Below are positions 8,150-16,500 of a DNA stretch of 64,000 nucleotides, one piece after another. The DNA comes from Deltaproteobacteria bacterium (lineage in GTDB: Bacteria; Myxococcota_A; UBA9160; JAJDAL01). The notes beneath the pieces are model-generated. The model ran no database searches and had not been told where the DNA came from. It was given only the letters and a program-made list of their open reading frames with translations. Where the stretch lies: NCBI GenBank assembly GCA_029261875.1, contig JAJDAL010000006.1, forward strand, positions 56,765 to 120,764. The letters are read 5' to 3'. Position 1 is the stretch's first letter, and each line of letters starts with the position of its first letter. Position numbers and translations under genes: made by a program.

Positions 8150-9286
8150 ATGGATTTCGAACTCAGCGAAGAGCAGCAGAGCATCCGCGACCTGGCGCGC
8201 AAGATTCTGGAAGATCGCGCCACCCACGAACGCCTGAAGGAAGTCGAAGCGGGCGAAGAATGGTTCGACCGCGACCTCTGGAAGGAACTCGCCAAGGCGA
8301 ACCTGATCGGCACTTCGATCGGCGAAGAATACGGCGGCATGGGGTTCGGCTTTTTCGACACGTGTTTGCTGCTGCAAGAGCTGGGGCGCGCGGTGGCACC
8401 GTTGCCCCTCTACCCGACTCTGGTGCTGGGCGCGTTCCCGATTGCGGAATTCGGCAATGCGGAGCAGAAGCAGCGCTTCTTGCCCGGCGTCGTCAACGGG
8501 GATTGGGTCTTGACCGGGGCGCTCGAAGAATTCGGCAATGCGGAGCCGGGTCGCCCGGTGACCGAAGCCCGCGCCCAGGGCGACGGCTTCGTACTGGACG
8601 GTGAAAAGATCAACGTCTCGGCGGTTCCCCAATCCGAGCGCGTCCTGCTGGCCGCCAAGGTCGACGGCGGCGGCATCGGCTGGTTCCTCGTGAACCCGAA
8701 CGCGCCGGGCGTCGAATTGATCCGGCAGATCACGACCCGGCGCGAGCCCGTCTACAGCGTGCGTCTCTCGCAGGTCGAAGTTCCCGCGTGCGACGTGTTG
8801 GGGGACATCGCAGACGGAGCCGCCATGGCGGAGTGGATCACCCAGCGCGCCATGACGGCGTTGTGCGCGATTCAACTCGGCGTTTCCGAAGTCGCTTTGC
8901 ACATGACCGCCCGCTACACCTCGGACCGCAAACAATTCGATCGGCCGATCGGAAGCTTCCAGGCCGTGCACCAACGCGCGGGCGACGCCTATATCCAGCT
9001 CGAGGCCATGCGGCTCACGCTATGGCACGCGGCCTCGCTCCTCGATGCGGGAGAATCCGCCGGCGATGAAGCGATGCTCGCCAAATACTGGGCCGCCGAG
9101 GGGGGCGAGTTCGTGGGATACGCGGCCCAGCACCTGCACGGCGGCATCGGGCTCGACGTCGACTACCCCGTGCACCGCTACTACCTTTGGACCCGGCAGA
9201 TCGAGCTCAGTCTGGGTTCGGCACCGCAACTACTGGAACGAATCGGCCAGGGACTCGCCGAAGACCCCATCGACGAAGTTCTCTAG
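8150..9286 (+). CDS. Acyl-CoA dehydrogenase-like partner subunit (FadE27/ChsE5-like)
   Basis: 378 residues with the three acyl-CoA dehydrogenase domains but altered function signatures. The IVD-type Glu position reads T-Q-R (W-I-T-Q-R-A-M) instead of N-E-R, and the FAD-contact segment S-E-P-G-A-G is replaced by E-E-F-G-N-A. Retained are R-K-Q-F-D-R-P-I-G-S-F-Q and H-G-G-I-G-L-D-V-D-Y-P-V-H-R-Y. In actinobacterial steroid degradation such a subunit pairs with a catalytic one to make a heterotetramer with one active site per alpha/beta unit. Spacing of 18 bp to the upstream gene and 17 bp to the ligase gene downstream indicates one operon. That this is a non-catalytic partner is inferred from the residue changes. 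Confidence 0.85.
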   Translation: MDFELSEEQQSIRDLARKILEDRATHERLKEVEAGEEWFDRDLWKELAKANLIGTSIGEEYGGMGFGFFDTCLLLQELGRAVAPLPLYPTLVLGAFPIAEFGNAEQKQRFLPGVVNGDWVLTGALEEFGNAEPGRPVTEARAQGDGFVLDGEKINVSAVPQSERVLLAAKVDGGGIGWFLVNPNAPGVELIRQITTRREPVYSVRLSQVEVPACDVLGDIADGAAMAEWITQRAMTALCAIQLGVSEVALHMTARYTSDRKQFDRPIGSFQAVHQRAGDAYIQLEAMRLTLWHAASLLDAGESAGDEAMLAKYWAAEGGEFVGYAAQHLHGGIGLDVDYPVHRYYLWTRQIELSLGSAPQLLERIGQGLAEDPIDEVL

Positions 9287-9303
9287 GCTGCGGACGGCCG
9301 GCG

Positions 9304-10881
9304 ATGCAATTCAACATCGCGGATCTATTCGAGAGTGTGGTCGACGCCTTACCCAACCGCGAAGCGCTGGTCTGCGACGGTGTGCGTCGGACCTTCGCCC
9401 AGCTGGACGAACACGCCAATCGCCTCGCCCACTATCTGTCCGCCCAGGGTGTGGGGGCCGGCGATCACGTGGGCATCTACGCCTACAACTGCGTGGAGTG
9501 GCTCGAAAGCATGATCGCGGCGTTCAAGATCCGCGCCGTGCCTATCAACATCAACTACCGCTACGTCGAAGAAGAGCTCCGTTATCTGTTCGACAATGCG
9601 GACCTGGTTGCCCTGGTACACCATCGCGGGTTTTCTCCGCGGGTAGCGGCGGTCGCGAATCGCGTGGCGCGCTTGACCACCTTCGTTTCGATCGAGGACG
9701 GAAGCGAAGCGGACCTGGGTCCCACCGCCAGCGTTCCCTACGACCGGGCGTTGCAGGAGGGTTCTCCCGATCGCGACTTCCCGGGTCGCTCCGCCGATGA
9801 TCTCTACATCCTCTACACCGGTGGAACCACGGGCATGCCCAAGGGGGTCATGTGGCGCCACGAGGACATCTATTTCGCCGCGCTCTCGGGTTTCGTTCCC
9901 GCCAAGGCACCGGAAGAAGTCGCGGAACGCGCCGCCTCCCATCCCGGTTCGGTAATGCTCACCGGGGCTCCCCTGATCCACGCCGCTGCCCAGTGGGGAC
10001 TCTGGATCTCGCTGCTCGACGGAGCGCGTGTGGTGCTCGGAACCGTTCGCAGTTTCGACCCGGCCACGATCTGGCGACTCGCGAGCGACGAGGGCGCCGC
10101 CGTCCTCTCCATCGTCGGTGACGCCATGGCGCGCCCGCTCGCCGACGTTCTGGCTTTGCGCGGCGGCGAATTCGACTTGTCGGGACTCAAGCTGCTGGCT
10201 TCCGGTGGCGCGGTCTTGTCGCCGGGTGTCGTCGAAGAATTGCAACGCCACATCCCCCACGTCCGCATCCACGACAGCTTCGGCGGATCGGAAACCGGTG
10301 TGCAGGCGCGCGCGGTACCCGCGGGTGAGGGAGGACTCCGCTTTCGAGCCGACGAACGCAATCAGGTGCTGGACGACGATTTGAAACCCCTCGCAGCGGG
10401 CTCGCCGGCGATCGGGCGTCTGGCCAAGAGCGGCCCGATTCCCCTGGGCTACTACAAGGATCCGGAAAAGAGCGCCGCCACGTTCGTCGAAGTCGACGGG
10501 AAGCGCTGGTCGCTGCTCGGCGATCTCGCTCAGGTCGAAGAAGACGGGACCATCTCCGTGCTGGGTCGCGGGTCCATGTGCATCAACACCGGCGGTGAAA
10601 AGGTCTTTCCCGAAGAAGTCGAAGCCGCCCTGAAATCCCACCCGGCCGTCTTCGACGCCCTCGTGGTCGGTCTTGCCGACGATCGCTGGGGAGAACGGGT
10701 CGTCGCGGTGCTCCAGGCCCGGGGCGAGCGTCGTCCGAACGTCGAAGAACTCGCAGACCATTGTCGCGGCCGGATCGCGGGCTACAAAGTGCCCCGATCG
10801 ATTCACTGGGTCGAAACCCTGGAACGCCAACCCAGCGGAAAGCCCGACTACCGCTGGGCGAAAGCCATCGCCTCCCGATAG
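9304..10881 (+). CDS. Long-chain/steroid-type acyl-CoA ligase (FadD17/FadD19-like)
   Basis: 525 residues from the ATG at 9304, where the protein begins as ANL ligases do (MQFNIADLFESVVDALPNR). The phosphate-binding loop YTGGTTGMPKG, the A8 region and the C-terminal A10 lysine (Q-P-S-G-K-P-D-Y-R-W-A-K) are intact. It would activate a carboxylate to an acyl-CoA through an acyl-AMP. Several stretches recall mycobacterial FadD19, the 3-oxocholest-4-en-26-oate CoA ligase: R-Y-V-E-E-E-L-R-Y-L-F-D-N, G-V-M-W-R-H-E-D-I-Y, G-G-E-K-V-F-P-E-E-V-E-A-A-L, I-A-G-Y-K-V-P-R-S. With the acyl-CoA dehydrogenase pair just upstream this points to side-chain activation of a steroid or similar isoprenoid acid. Exact substrate unknown. 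Confidence 0.88.
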   Translation: MQFNIADLFESVVDALPNREALVCDGVRRTFAQLDEHANRLAHYLSAQGVGAGDHVGIYAYNCVEWLESMIAAFKIRAVPININYRYVEEELRYLFDNADLVALVHHRGFSPRVAAVANRVARLTTFVSIEDGSEADLGPTASVPYDRALQEGSPDRDFPGRSADDLYILYTGGTTGMPKGVMWRHEDIYFAALSGFVPAKAPEEVAERAASHPGSVMLTGAPLIHAAAQWGLWISLLDGARVVLGTVRSFDPATIWRLASDEGAAVLSIVGDAMARPLADVLALRGGEFDLSGLKLLASGGAVLSPGVVEELQRHIPHVRIHDSFGGSETGVQARAVPAGEGGLRFRADERNQVLDDDLKPLAAGSPAIGRLAKSGPIPLGYYKDPEKSAATFVEVDGKRWSLLGDLAQVEEDGTISVLGRGSMCINTGGEKVFPEEVEAALKSHPAVFDALVVGLADDRWGERVVAVLQARGERRPNVEELADHCRGRIAGYKVPRSIHWVETLERQPSGKPDYRWAKAIASR

Positions 10882-10923
10882 CCTCCGGTCAAACCCGCCC
10901 GGCGACGGACCGATGTAGGCTGC

Positions 10924-12390
10924 GTGGGAATTTCCGAAAGTCGCAAACAACGCTGGCGCAAGCGGAGCGAGATCTTCGCCCACGTATTCTTCCTCTTGCT
11001 GGGTGCGGGGTTCTTCGTCGGCGGCATCGTTGGGGGCTACGGGAAAGCGCACGCTGCGTTCGCGCGCAGCGATTACTCGGGATTCCTGTTGATCGGGTTC
11101 ATGGGTGGACTGTTCACCTTGCTCGGTGCCCTGATGATTCTGGCCGTGTTCGTGAAACCCAAGAAGCTGCGTGTGGAAAAGCGGCTGCGAAAAACGAATC
11201 CCGACGCTCCTTGGATGTGGAAGCAGGAGTGGGCCGAAAAGAAGATCGAGTCTTTCGGCCGGGGAAACCCGGCCGTGTGGTGGATCGGCGCCGCGCTCTT
11301 TGGACTGATCGGCGCCAAGTTGACGACGGATTTCTCGCGCCACTTCCACGAGCACGGGAATGCCGCCTATGCGCTGGGCGTGCTCGCCCCCCTGACACTG
11401 TGGCTCGTCTGGGGCGGAATCCGCTCCACGGTCCACCGACGTCGCTTCGGTGTTTCAGTCCTCGAACTCACGTCGCTACCGGGGCGTGTCGGGGGAACGC
11501 TCGACTGTGTTCTACACGCGAGTTGGCAGCTCGCAGGCGCAACCTCGTTGAAGACACGGATCGACTGCATCGAAGATCGCAAGCACGACGACCAGGGTGA
11601 ACGCATCGAGTGGCAATCCGATCGCCGCGTAGACCGCTCCGAGTTCCGCATCGAACCCGATGGCGCATCGATCCCGATTCGCTTCGAGATTCCCCGAGAC
11701 GCGCGGCCCTCGCGGAAGCCGGGCGCGCAGGGGGGAATCCTTTGGCGACTCCACGTTCGAGCGCAGCTCGAAGGCGTCGATTTCCACTGCGAATTCGAAG
11801 TTCCGATCTATCGGGTCGAATCGGCGACCCCACCGATACAAACTCCTCGCGAATGCGCCCCGGATGCAGCGCTCGCGTCCGTTCCCACGAAGATTCGCGT
11901 CCGCCCGTGGGGAAACAGCGGGAACGAGTTCATCTTCGGGGCTGCCCGACAGCCGAAAGAGTCACTCTTCGTGAGCGCCGCGGCGCTGATCTTCAGCGCG
12001 GTCACGCTGTACGCGGAGTTGCCCGGGTTCGTTCGCGGACTCGGCGTCCTCACTTCGTTGACCGCCTGGGCGGTGGCGCTCTCGCTTTGGTTCGGCGTCA
12101 CGCGCGTGCGTGTCACACCGGGTCGCCTGGAAGTGATGCGGAGCCTGTTCGGAATCGGTCCACAAAAATCCTTCGACGCCTGGAAGGTGCAGGGGATCGA
12201 AGTCCGGCCCGGCGTGCAGATGCTCGACCGCCTTTTCTACAACCTGGTCCTGGTCACCGAGACGCCGCGCCGACGACGGCCGGGATCCACCGCCCGACAC
12301 ACGACGACGGTGGGCGTGCGCATTCCTTCCGAAGCCCTGGCCGAATCCCTGGCGTCGAAGATGCGCGTCTCCATGGGGATCGAGGGCTAG
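10924..12390 (+). CDS. Hypothetical polytopic membrane protein
   Basis: 488 residues from a GTG. Two hydrophobic spans near the N-terminus (about 17-37 and 57-77), two more around 115-165, a long soluble domain (about 175-345) rich in beta-forming sequence, then two spans at about 350-400 followed by a cytoplasmic PH-like tail (R-V-R-V-T-P-G-R-L-E-V-M-R-S-L-F). The layout resembles DUF3592-type membrane proteins, but I do not recognise a specific family. It follows the acyl-CoA ligase by 42 bp on the same strand. Its stop codon is directly followed by a remnant of a second ligase gene, so its neighbourhood has been rearranged. Function unknown. Confidence 0.75.
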   Translation: MGISESRKQRWRKRSEIFAHVFFLLLGAGFFVGGIVGGYGKAHAAFARSDYSGFLLIGFMGGLFTLLGALMILAVFVKPKKLRVEKRLRKTNPDAPWMWKQEWAEKKIESFGRGNPAVWWIGAALFGLIGAKLTTDFSRHFHEHGNAAYALGVLAPLTLWLVWGGIRSTVHRRRFGVSVLELTSLPGRVGGTLDCVLHASWQLAGATSLKTRIDCIEDRKHDDQGERIEWQSDRRVDRSEFRIEPDGASIPIRFEIPRDARPSRKPGAQGGILWRLHVRAQLEGVDFHCEFEVPIYRVESATPPIQTPRECAPDAALASVPTKIRVRPWGNSGNEFIFGAARQPKESLFVSAAALIFSAVTLYAELPGFVRGLGVLTSLTAWAVALSLWFGVTRVRVTPGRLEVMRSLFGIGPQKSFDAWKVQGIEVRPGVQMLDRLFYNLVLVTETPRRRRPGSTARHTTTVGVRIPSEALAESLASKMRVSMGIEG

Positions 12391-12391
12391 A

Positions 12392-12510
12392 CGGCCACGC
12401 TTCGAGGTGCCTGAACGGATCGCGTTTCTCGACCAGATTCCCTATACCCGCTCGGCAAGGTGAATCGCAAACCGCTGGCGGGAATCATCGTCCGAGATGT
12501 CGACCCCTGA
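12392..12510 (+). pseudogene. Remnant of an AMP-dependent acyl-CoA ligase C-terminus
   Basis: Translation from 12392 gives RPRFEVPERIAFLDQIPYTR, then runs into a stop. Shifting frame at 12451 continues as L-G-K-V-N-R-K-P-L-A-G-I-I-V-R-D-V-D-P-stop. Joined, this is the A10 end of an acyl-CoA ligase (V-P-E-R-I-x-F-x-D-x-I-P-Y-T-x-L-G-K-V-x-R-K), with one base missing at about 12449-12451. Nothing of the other 450 or so residues is present: the membrane-protein gene ends at 12390. The remnant overlaps the first 14 bases of the reductase gene, which fits an ancestral ligase-reductase operon that lost most of the ligase. It is not the end of the intact ligase at 9304, which has its own A10 motif. 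Confidence 0.75.
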
Positions 12511-13522
12511 TATCGAGTATCCGATCCGAGTCGCGCAAGTCATCCGAGAGACCGAAGACGCCAGCTCCTTCGTGCTCGAGATCCCCACGGAGCTCGCGGA
12601 GGCCTTCCGCTATCGGGCCGGGCAGTTTCTCACCTTTCGGGTTCCCTTCGGCGAGACGACGCTGACGCGGTCCTATTCGCTTTCGAGTTCTCCGGAATGC
12701 GACGATCACCACAAAGTCACGGTCAAGCGCATCACCGATGGCCGCATTTCCCACTGGTTCAACGACCGGGTCTCCGAGGGAGACGTGCTTCGGGTTCGAG
12801 CACCGGCCGGGCTCTTTTGCCTGCGCGAATCCGATCGGGAGATCGTGCTCTTCAGCGGAGGGAGCGGGATCACGCCCGTCATCTCGATCGTCAAGACCGC
12901 CCTGGCCACGACCGCACGCAAGCTCACTCTCGTATATGCGAACCGCGACGCGAACTCGATCATTTTCCGCGAGGAACTCGAGGCCCTGGAACGCGCGCAT
13001 CCCGAGCGGCTGCAGCTCCTGCACCGACTCGACGCGGATCACGGGTTCGCGCGGGACGACGACATCCGGGAATATGCCGCGGGACACGAAGCTGCGGACT
13101 TCTACATCTGCGGTCCGGACGTTTTCATGGACACCGTGGAACGCACCCTCGAAGCCATGGGTGTGGAGCGTGAGCGGATCTTCATCGAACGCTTCGTTTC
13201 GCCGCCGGACCCAGGGGAATCGGAATCCGCGAACAGCGCTGGTGTCGCGGCTTCGATCTCCGTGCTCTTCAACGGCAAGACCCACGAGCTGCAGGTCGAG
13301 GCGGGGAAAACGATTCTCGAGACGGCGAAGGACGCGGGCATCGACCCGCCGTTCTCGTGCGAGGAAGGGTATTGCTCGTCCTGCATGGCGAAGCTGCTCG
13401 AGGGCAGCGCCGAGATGCGCCAGAACGAATGCCTCACTCAACGCGATGTGGACGAAGGCTGGATTCTCGCCTGCCAGGCGTTGCCCACCACGCCGCGCTG
13501 CCGAATCAGCTGGGACGATTGA
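12497..13522 (+). CDS. Oxygenase reductase with FAD, NAD(P) and 2Fe-2S domains (KshB/PaaE-like)
   Basis: 341 residues. The flavin domain has R58-S-Y-S, the nucleotide domain has GGSGITP at 121-127 and C-G-P-D-V-F near 205, and the C-terminal plant-type ferredoxin domain carries C288-x4-C293-x2-C296-x29-C326. This order (FAD, NAD, 2Fe-2S) is that of KshB, the reductase of 3-ketosteroid 9-alpha-hydroxylase, and of PaaE of the phenylacetyl-CoA epoxidase. It passes electrons from NAD(P)H to an oxygenase that is not in the window. The steroid-like gene set around it favours a KshB-type role, but sequence alone does not separate the two. The start codon lies within the ligase remnant. Confidence 0.85.
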   Translation: MSTPDIEYPIRVAQVIRETEDASSFVLEIPTELAEAFRYRAGQFLTFRVPFGETTLTRSYSLSSSPECDDHHKVTVKRITDGRISHWFNDRVSEGDVLRVRAPAGLFCLRESDREIVLFSGGSGITPVISIVKTALATTARKLTLVYANRDANSIIFREELEALERAHPERLQLLHRLDADHGFARDDDIREYAAGHEAADFYICGPDVFMDTVERTLEAMGVERERIFIERFVSPPDPGESESANSAGVAASISVLFNGKTHELQVEAGKTILETAKDAGIDPPFSCEEGYCSSCMAKLLEGSAEMRQNECLTQRDVDEGWILACQALPTTPRCRISWDD

Positions 13523-13529
13523 GAATCGT
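13515..13529. terminator. Small hairpin at a convergent gene end, possible terminator
   Basis: ACGATT-GAG-AATCGT forms a perfect 6-bp stem with a 3-base loop that includes the reductase stop codon and is followed by TTTCGC. It lies just before the convergent end of the fusion gene at 13547. The stem is short and the T-run weak, so it is at best a poor intrinsic terminator. Confidence 0.25.
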
Positions 13530-13546
13530 TTCGCGTCCCCGCTCGA

Positions 13547-16500
13547 TCAGGCGACCAGGTCGCCCATCTTCCGCAGCGTCTTCACCGTGTCCGGCGGGAG
13601 CACCGGCGGTTCTTTTCCGACCGCGTAGCAGCCGAGGATCACCTCGCAGGTGCGTTCGATGATCTCCACCATGTCCGCCGCGCGGCGCAGGCTTCTCCCC
13701 GCCACCAGCAACCCGTGGTTCTGCATCAGAACCGCCCAGCCATCGCCAATGGCTTCCGCCAAGGCGTCCGCCAGTTCTTGCGTGCCGGGCATGATGAAGG
13801 GCACGCGCGGGATGTCGGAGAAGAAGGCGGCCTCGGTCGAGATGGGGAGAAAGGGAAGTTCCGAGTTCGCGAGGATCGTGGCGTGGGGCGCGTGGGCGTG
13901 AATGACCGCGTTGGCTTCTGACTTCGCGGCCAGTACGGCGGTGTGCATCAGTCGCTCACTCGATGGCGACCGCGCGCCTTCGTCCAGGGCTTTGCCCGCC
14001 ATGTTCATGCGCACCAGAATCTCGGGCGCGAGATCGCCCTTGAAGAGCTGACTCGGTGTGATCCACACCTCATCGCGCGCATCGGGATCGCGCACGCTCA
14101 CGTTCCCGCCCGTGGCAGTGATGAGCTGTTGGGCAAACAGCTCGTTCACGATCTGAACCAGCTCCTCCCGCACATCGCCGGGCTTTACGGCTTTGGTCGC
14201 GGCCGCCGCCTTCGAGTCCGCGGTTCCGCCGAGGTTCGAGAGATCTCCCGGGTCCCCCACTTCTTCGCGGGCTTCGCGATAGAGGCGGCTCAGGTCGGCG
14301 TTGATCTCCTGCAACGTCATCGCCTTCGCGGTGTCGCCGCTGAAAGCCAGGTCCCCCTCCATCGCGGCGTTCATGGCGTTGACACGCCCGGTGAACATTC
14401 CGTCGAGGACATCGGCCTTCATCTTGAGTTCGACTTCGGCGTCCACGTCCGGCGCCGAGACCGCGGCCGTGGTCTCGCCGCGCAAACGCAGATAGAACTC
14501 GAGACCGAGATCGTTGAGCGTGAAGTGAAGGGTCACGTCCTTGTCGTCGGAAAAACGCTGCATCCCCGGGTCCGCAACGACGCGCTCGAGGAAGTTCGTG
14601 AGGATCTCCCGCATCTTGTTCTGAATGGGTTCTAGATCTACGGCACTCACGCTCGGTTCCTCCGCCGGTTGTCCGGGAGTCGCGTCGACCGCCTTCGCGG
14701 CGGTGTCCGGGTTTTTCTTTTTTGGCTTTTCGTTCTTCTGTAGATCCGTCACCGACGCACCGGGACCCGACAGGATCTCCTGCCAACGCGCGGGGTCGGG
14801 TACACGCCGCGGTCCGGTCCAAGAGAATTCGGACAACACCTCGGGGTTGCGCGCACGCAAGGGGCGGCCACCGCGCAGTAGCAAACCCAGATCTTCGGCG
14901 ATGATCTGACCCTGGTGCGCCGACACCTCGTGCGTATTGCCGCCCACGTGGGGCGTGGCAATCACGTTCGGAAGCTGGATTAGCGGATCGTCCGAAGCCG
15001 GGGGCTCCACTTCGAAAACATCGAGCGCCGCCCCACCCAGGTGGCCGGATTCCAAGGCCGCGCGCAACGCCGCCTCGTCGATCAACGCCGCGCGTGCGGT
15101 ATTGATCACGAAAGCGCCCGCTTTCATCTGTGCGAATTCGCCTTCCCCCAGGAGTCCGCGCGATTCGTCGGTCACCGCGGCGTGGAGGCTCACGAAGTCG
15201 CTTTGCGCCAGAAGGGATTCGAGCGGTGCGGGTTCGGCGCCGGCCAAGCGCACGGCATCGTCGGAGAGGAAGGGATCGTACACGACGACGCGGGTCCCAA
15301 AGGGCTTCACGCGCGCGACGACTTTTCGCCCGACGGCGCCCAGACCGATCATCCCCACGGTCTTCTGCCAAAGCTCGCGGCCGCGAAGTTTCTGGAACGC
15401 CCGCCCCATGCGTCCCATGTCGCCGGCTTCGCCCCCGGGCTCCAACAGGAACCGCCCGGCCTCCGGAAGCTTGCGCGCCAGACTCAACATGAAGGCCAGC
15501 GCGATGTCCGCCACCGCGTCCGCATTGCGACCGGGTGCATTCAAGACCGGAATCCCCAATTCCGTACACGCCGGGATATCGACGTTCACCGCGTCGCCGC
15601 GACACGACGCCACCACGCGCAGCTCCGGGAGTTCGCGCAGCGACTTGGCGTCGACGACGTCGACTTCGGTGATGAAGACCTGATAGCCCTCGAGTGCCTC
15701 GACCAAGCCCGGTCCCGTGAGCAGGCGCATGACGTTTCGAAAGCTCGCGTACTCGACGTCGCCCAGCGCCTCCAGGGCTTCGAGCGCTGCCTCGTCGAGG
15801 TCCGCGGTCACGAGAATGCGCGGCCGAACCTGCGCGCTTGCCAGCGAGGAGGGGCCGGCCTCTGCCAGGGCGACCTTCAAACTGACCTCGCGCGCGATGG
15901 CATCGGCCTCGCTGCGCGCGGCCAACACCCGGCGCCAATCTCCGAAACACGCGTCGTAGGCATCCGCGCGCTCCCGGTCCGGTTGGAATTCCTCGAGATC
16001 CGACGCGAACGCGCGACTCCCCGCCGCCATGTCGTCGAACAACCCGGCCCCGACCCCCGCACAGATCGCAGCCCCCAGCGCGCTCGCGTGGGTGGTGGCG
16101 GCGACCCGCACGGGCTTGCGGATCACGTCCGAAAGGATTTGCAAGAAAACCGGGCTACGCGTCATCCCCCCCGCGGCCCGCAACACCGCCGCGTCGCAAC
16201 CCGCGACTTCGGCGATCTGCTCCAGGTTGGCCCGCACCGCGTACGCCATCCCCTCTAGGGTGGCGCGCGCCAGATGCGCGCGGCGCTCCTCGCTCTTCGA
16301 CAGTGCCGAGGGATTCCAGGTCAAACTCGACAGCGGAAACTGCATGGAGCGCGCGTTCATGATGTCGGCACCGACCGTCGAGAGTGCCCCCATGGCGCCC
16401 ACCGGCGAGCGGCCGGCCTCCGCGGAAAGGTGAATCAGCGGGTGGTCGAGATCGGGATACAGGGCTTCGCCCACCCATTGGAGAGCGTCCCCCATGGAAC

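Noticed and set aside
12497-13522. Calling the reductase kshB outright
   Set aside because: The FAD-NAD-2Fe2S order is shared with PaaE and other oxygenase reductases and no oxygenase component is in the window, so only the class is stated.
14700-14800. Possible assembly error joining the dehydrogenase to the SCP2/aldolase part in the linker
   Set aside because: The linker is one frame without stops, with normal GC and codon use, and is Lys/Pro/Ala-rich as expected for a flexible interdomain linker. Read mapping would be needed to exclude it fully.
14070-15950. A 626-codon frame on the same strand as the fusion gene but in another frame
   Set aside because: Arg-rich composition and no recognisable motifs; the fusion frame carries four intact domains through the same DNA.
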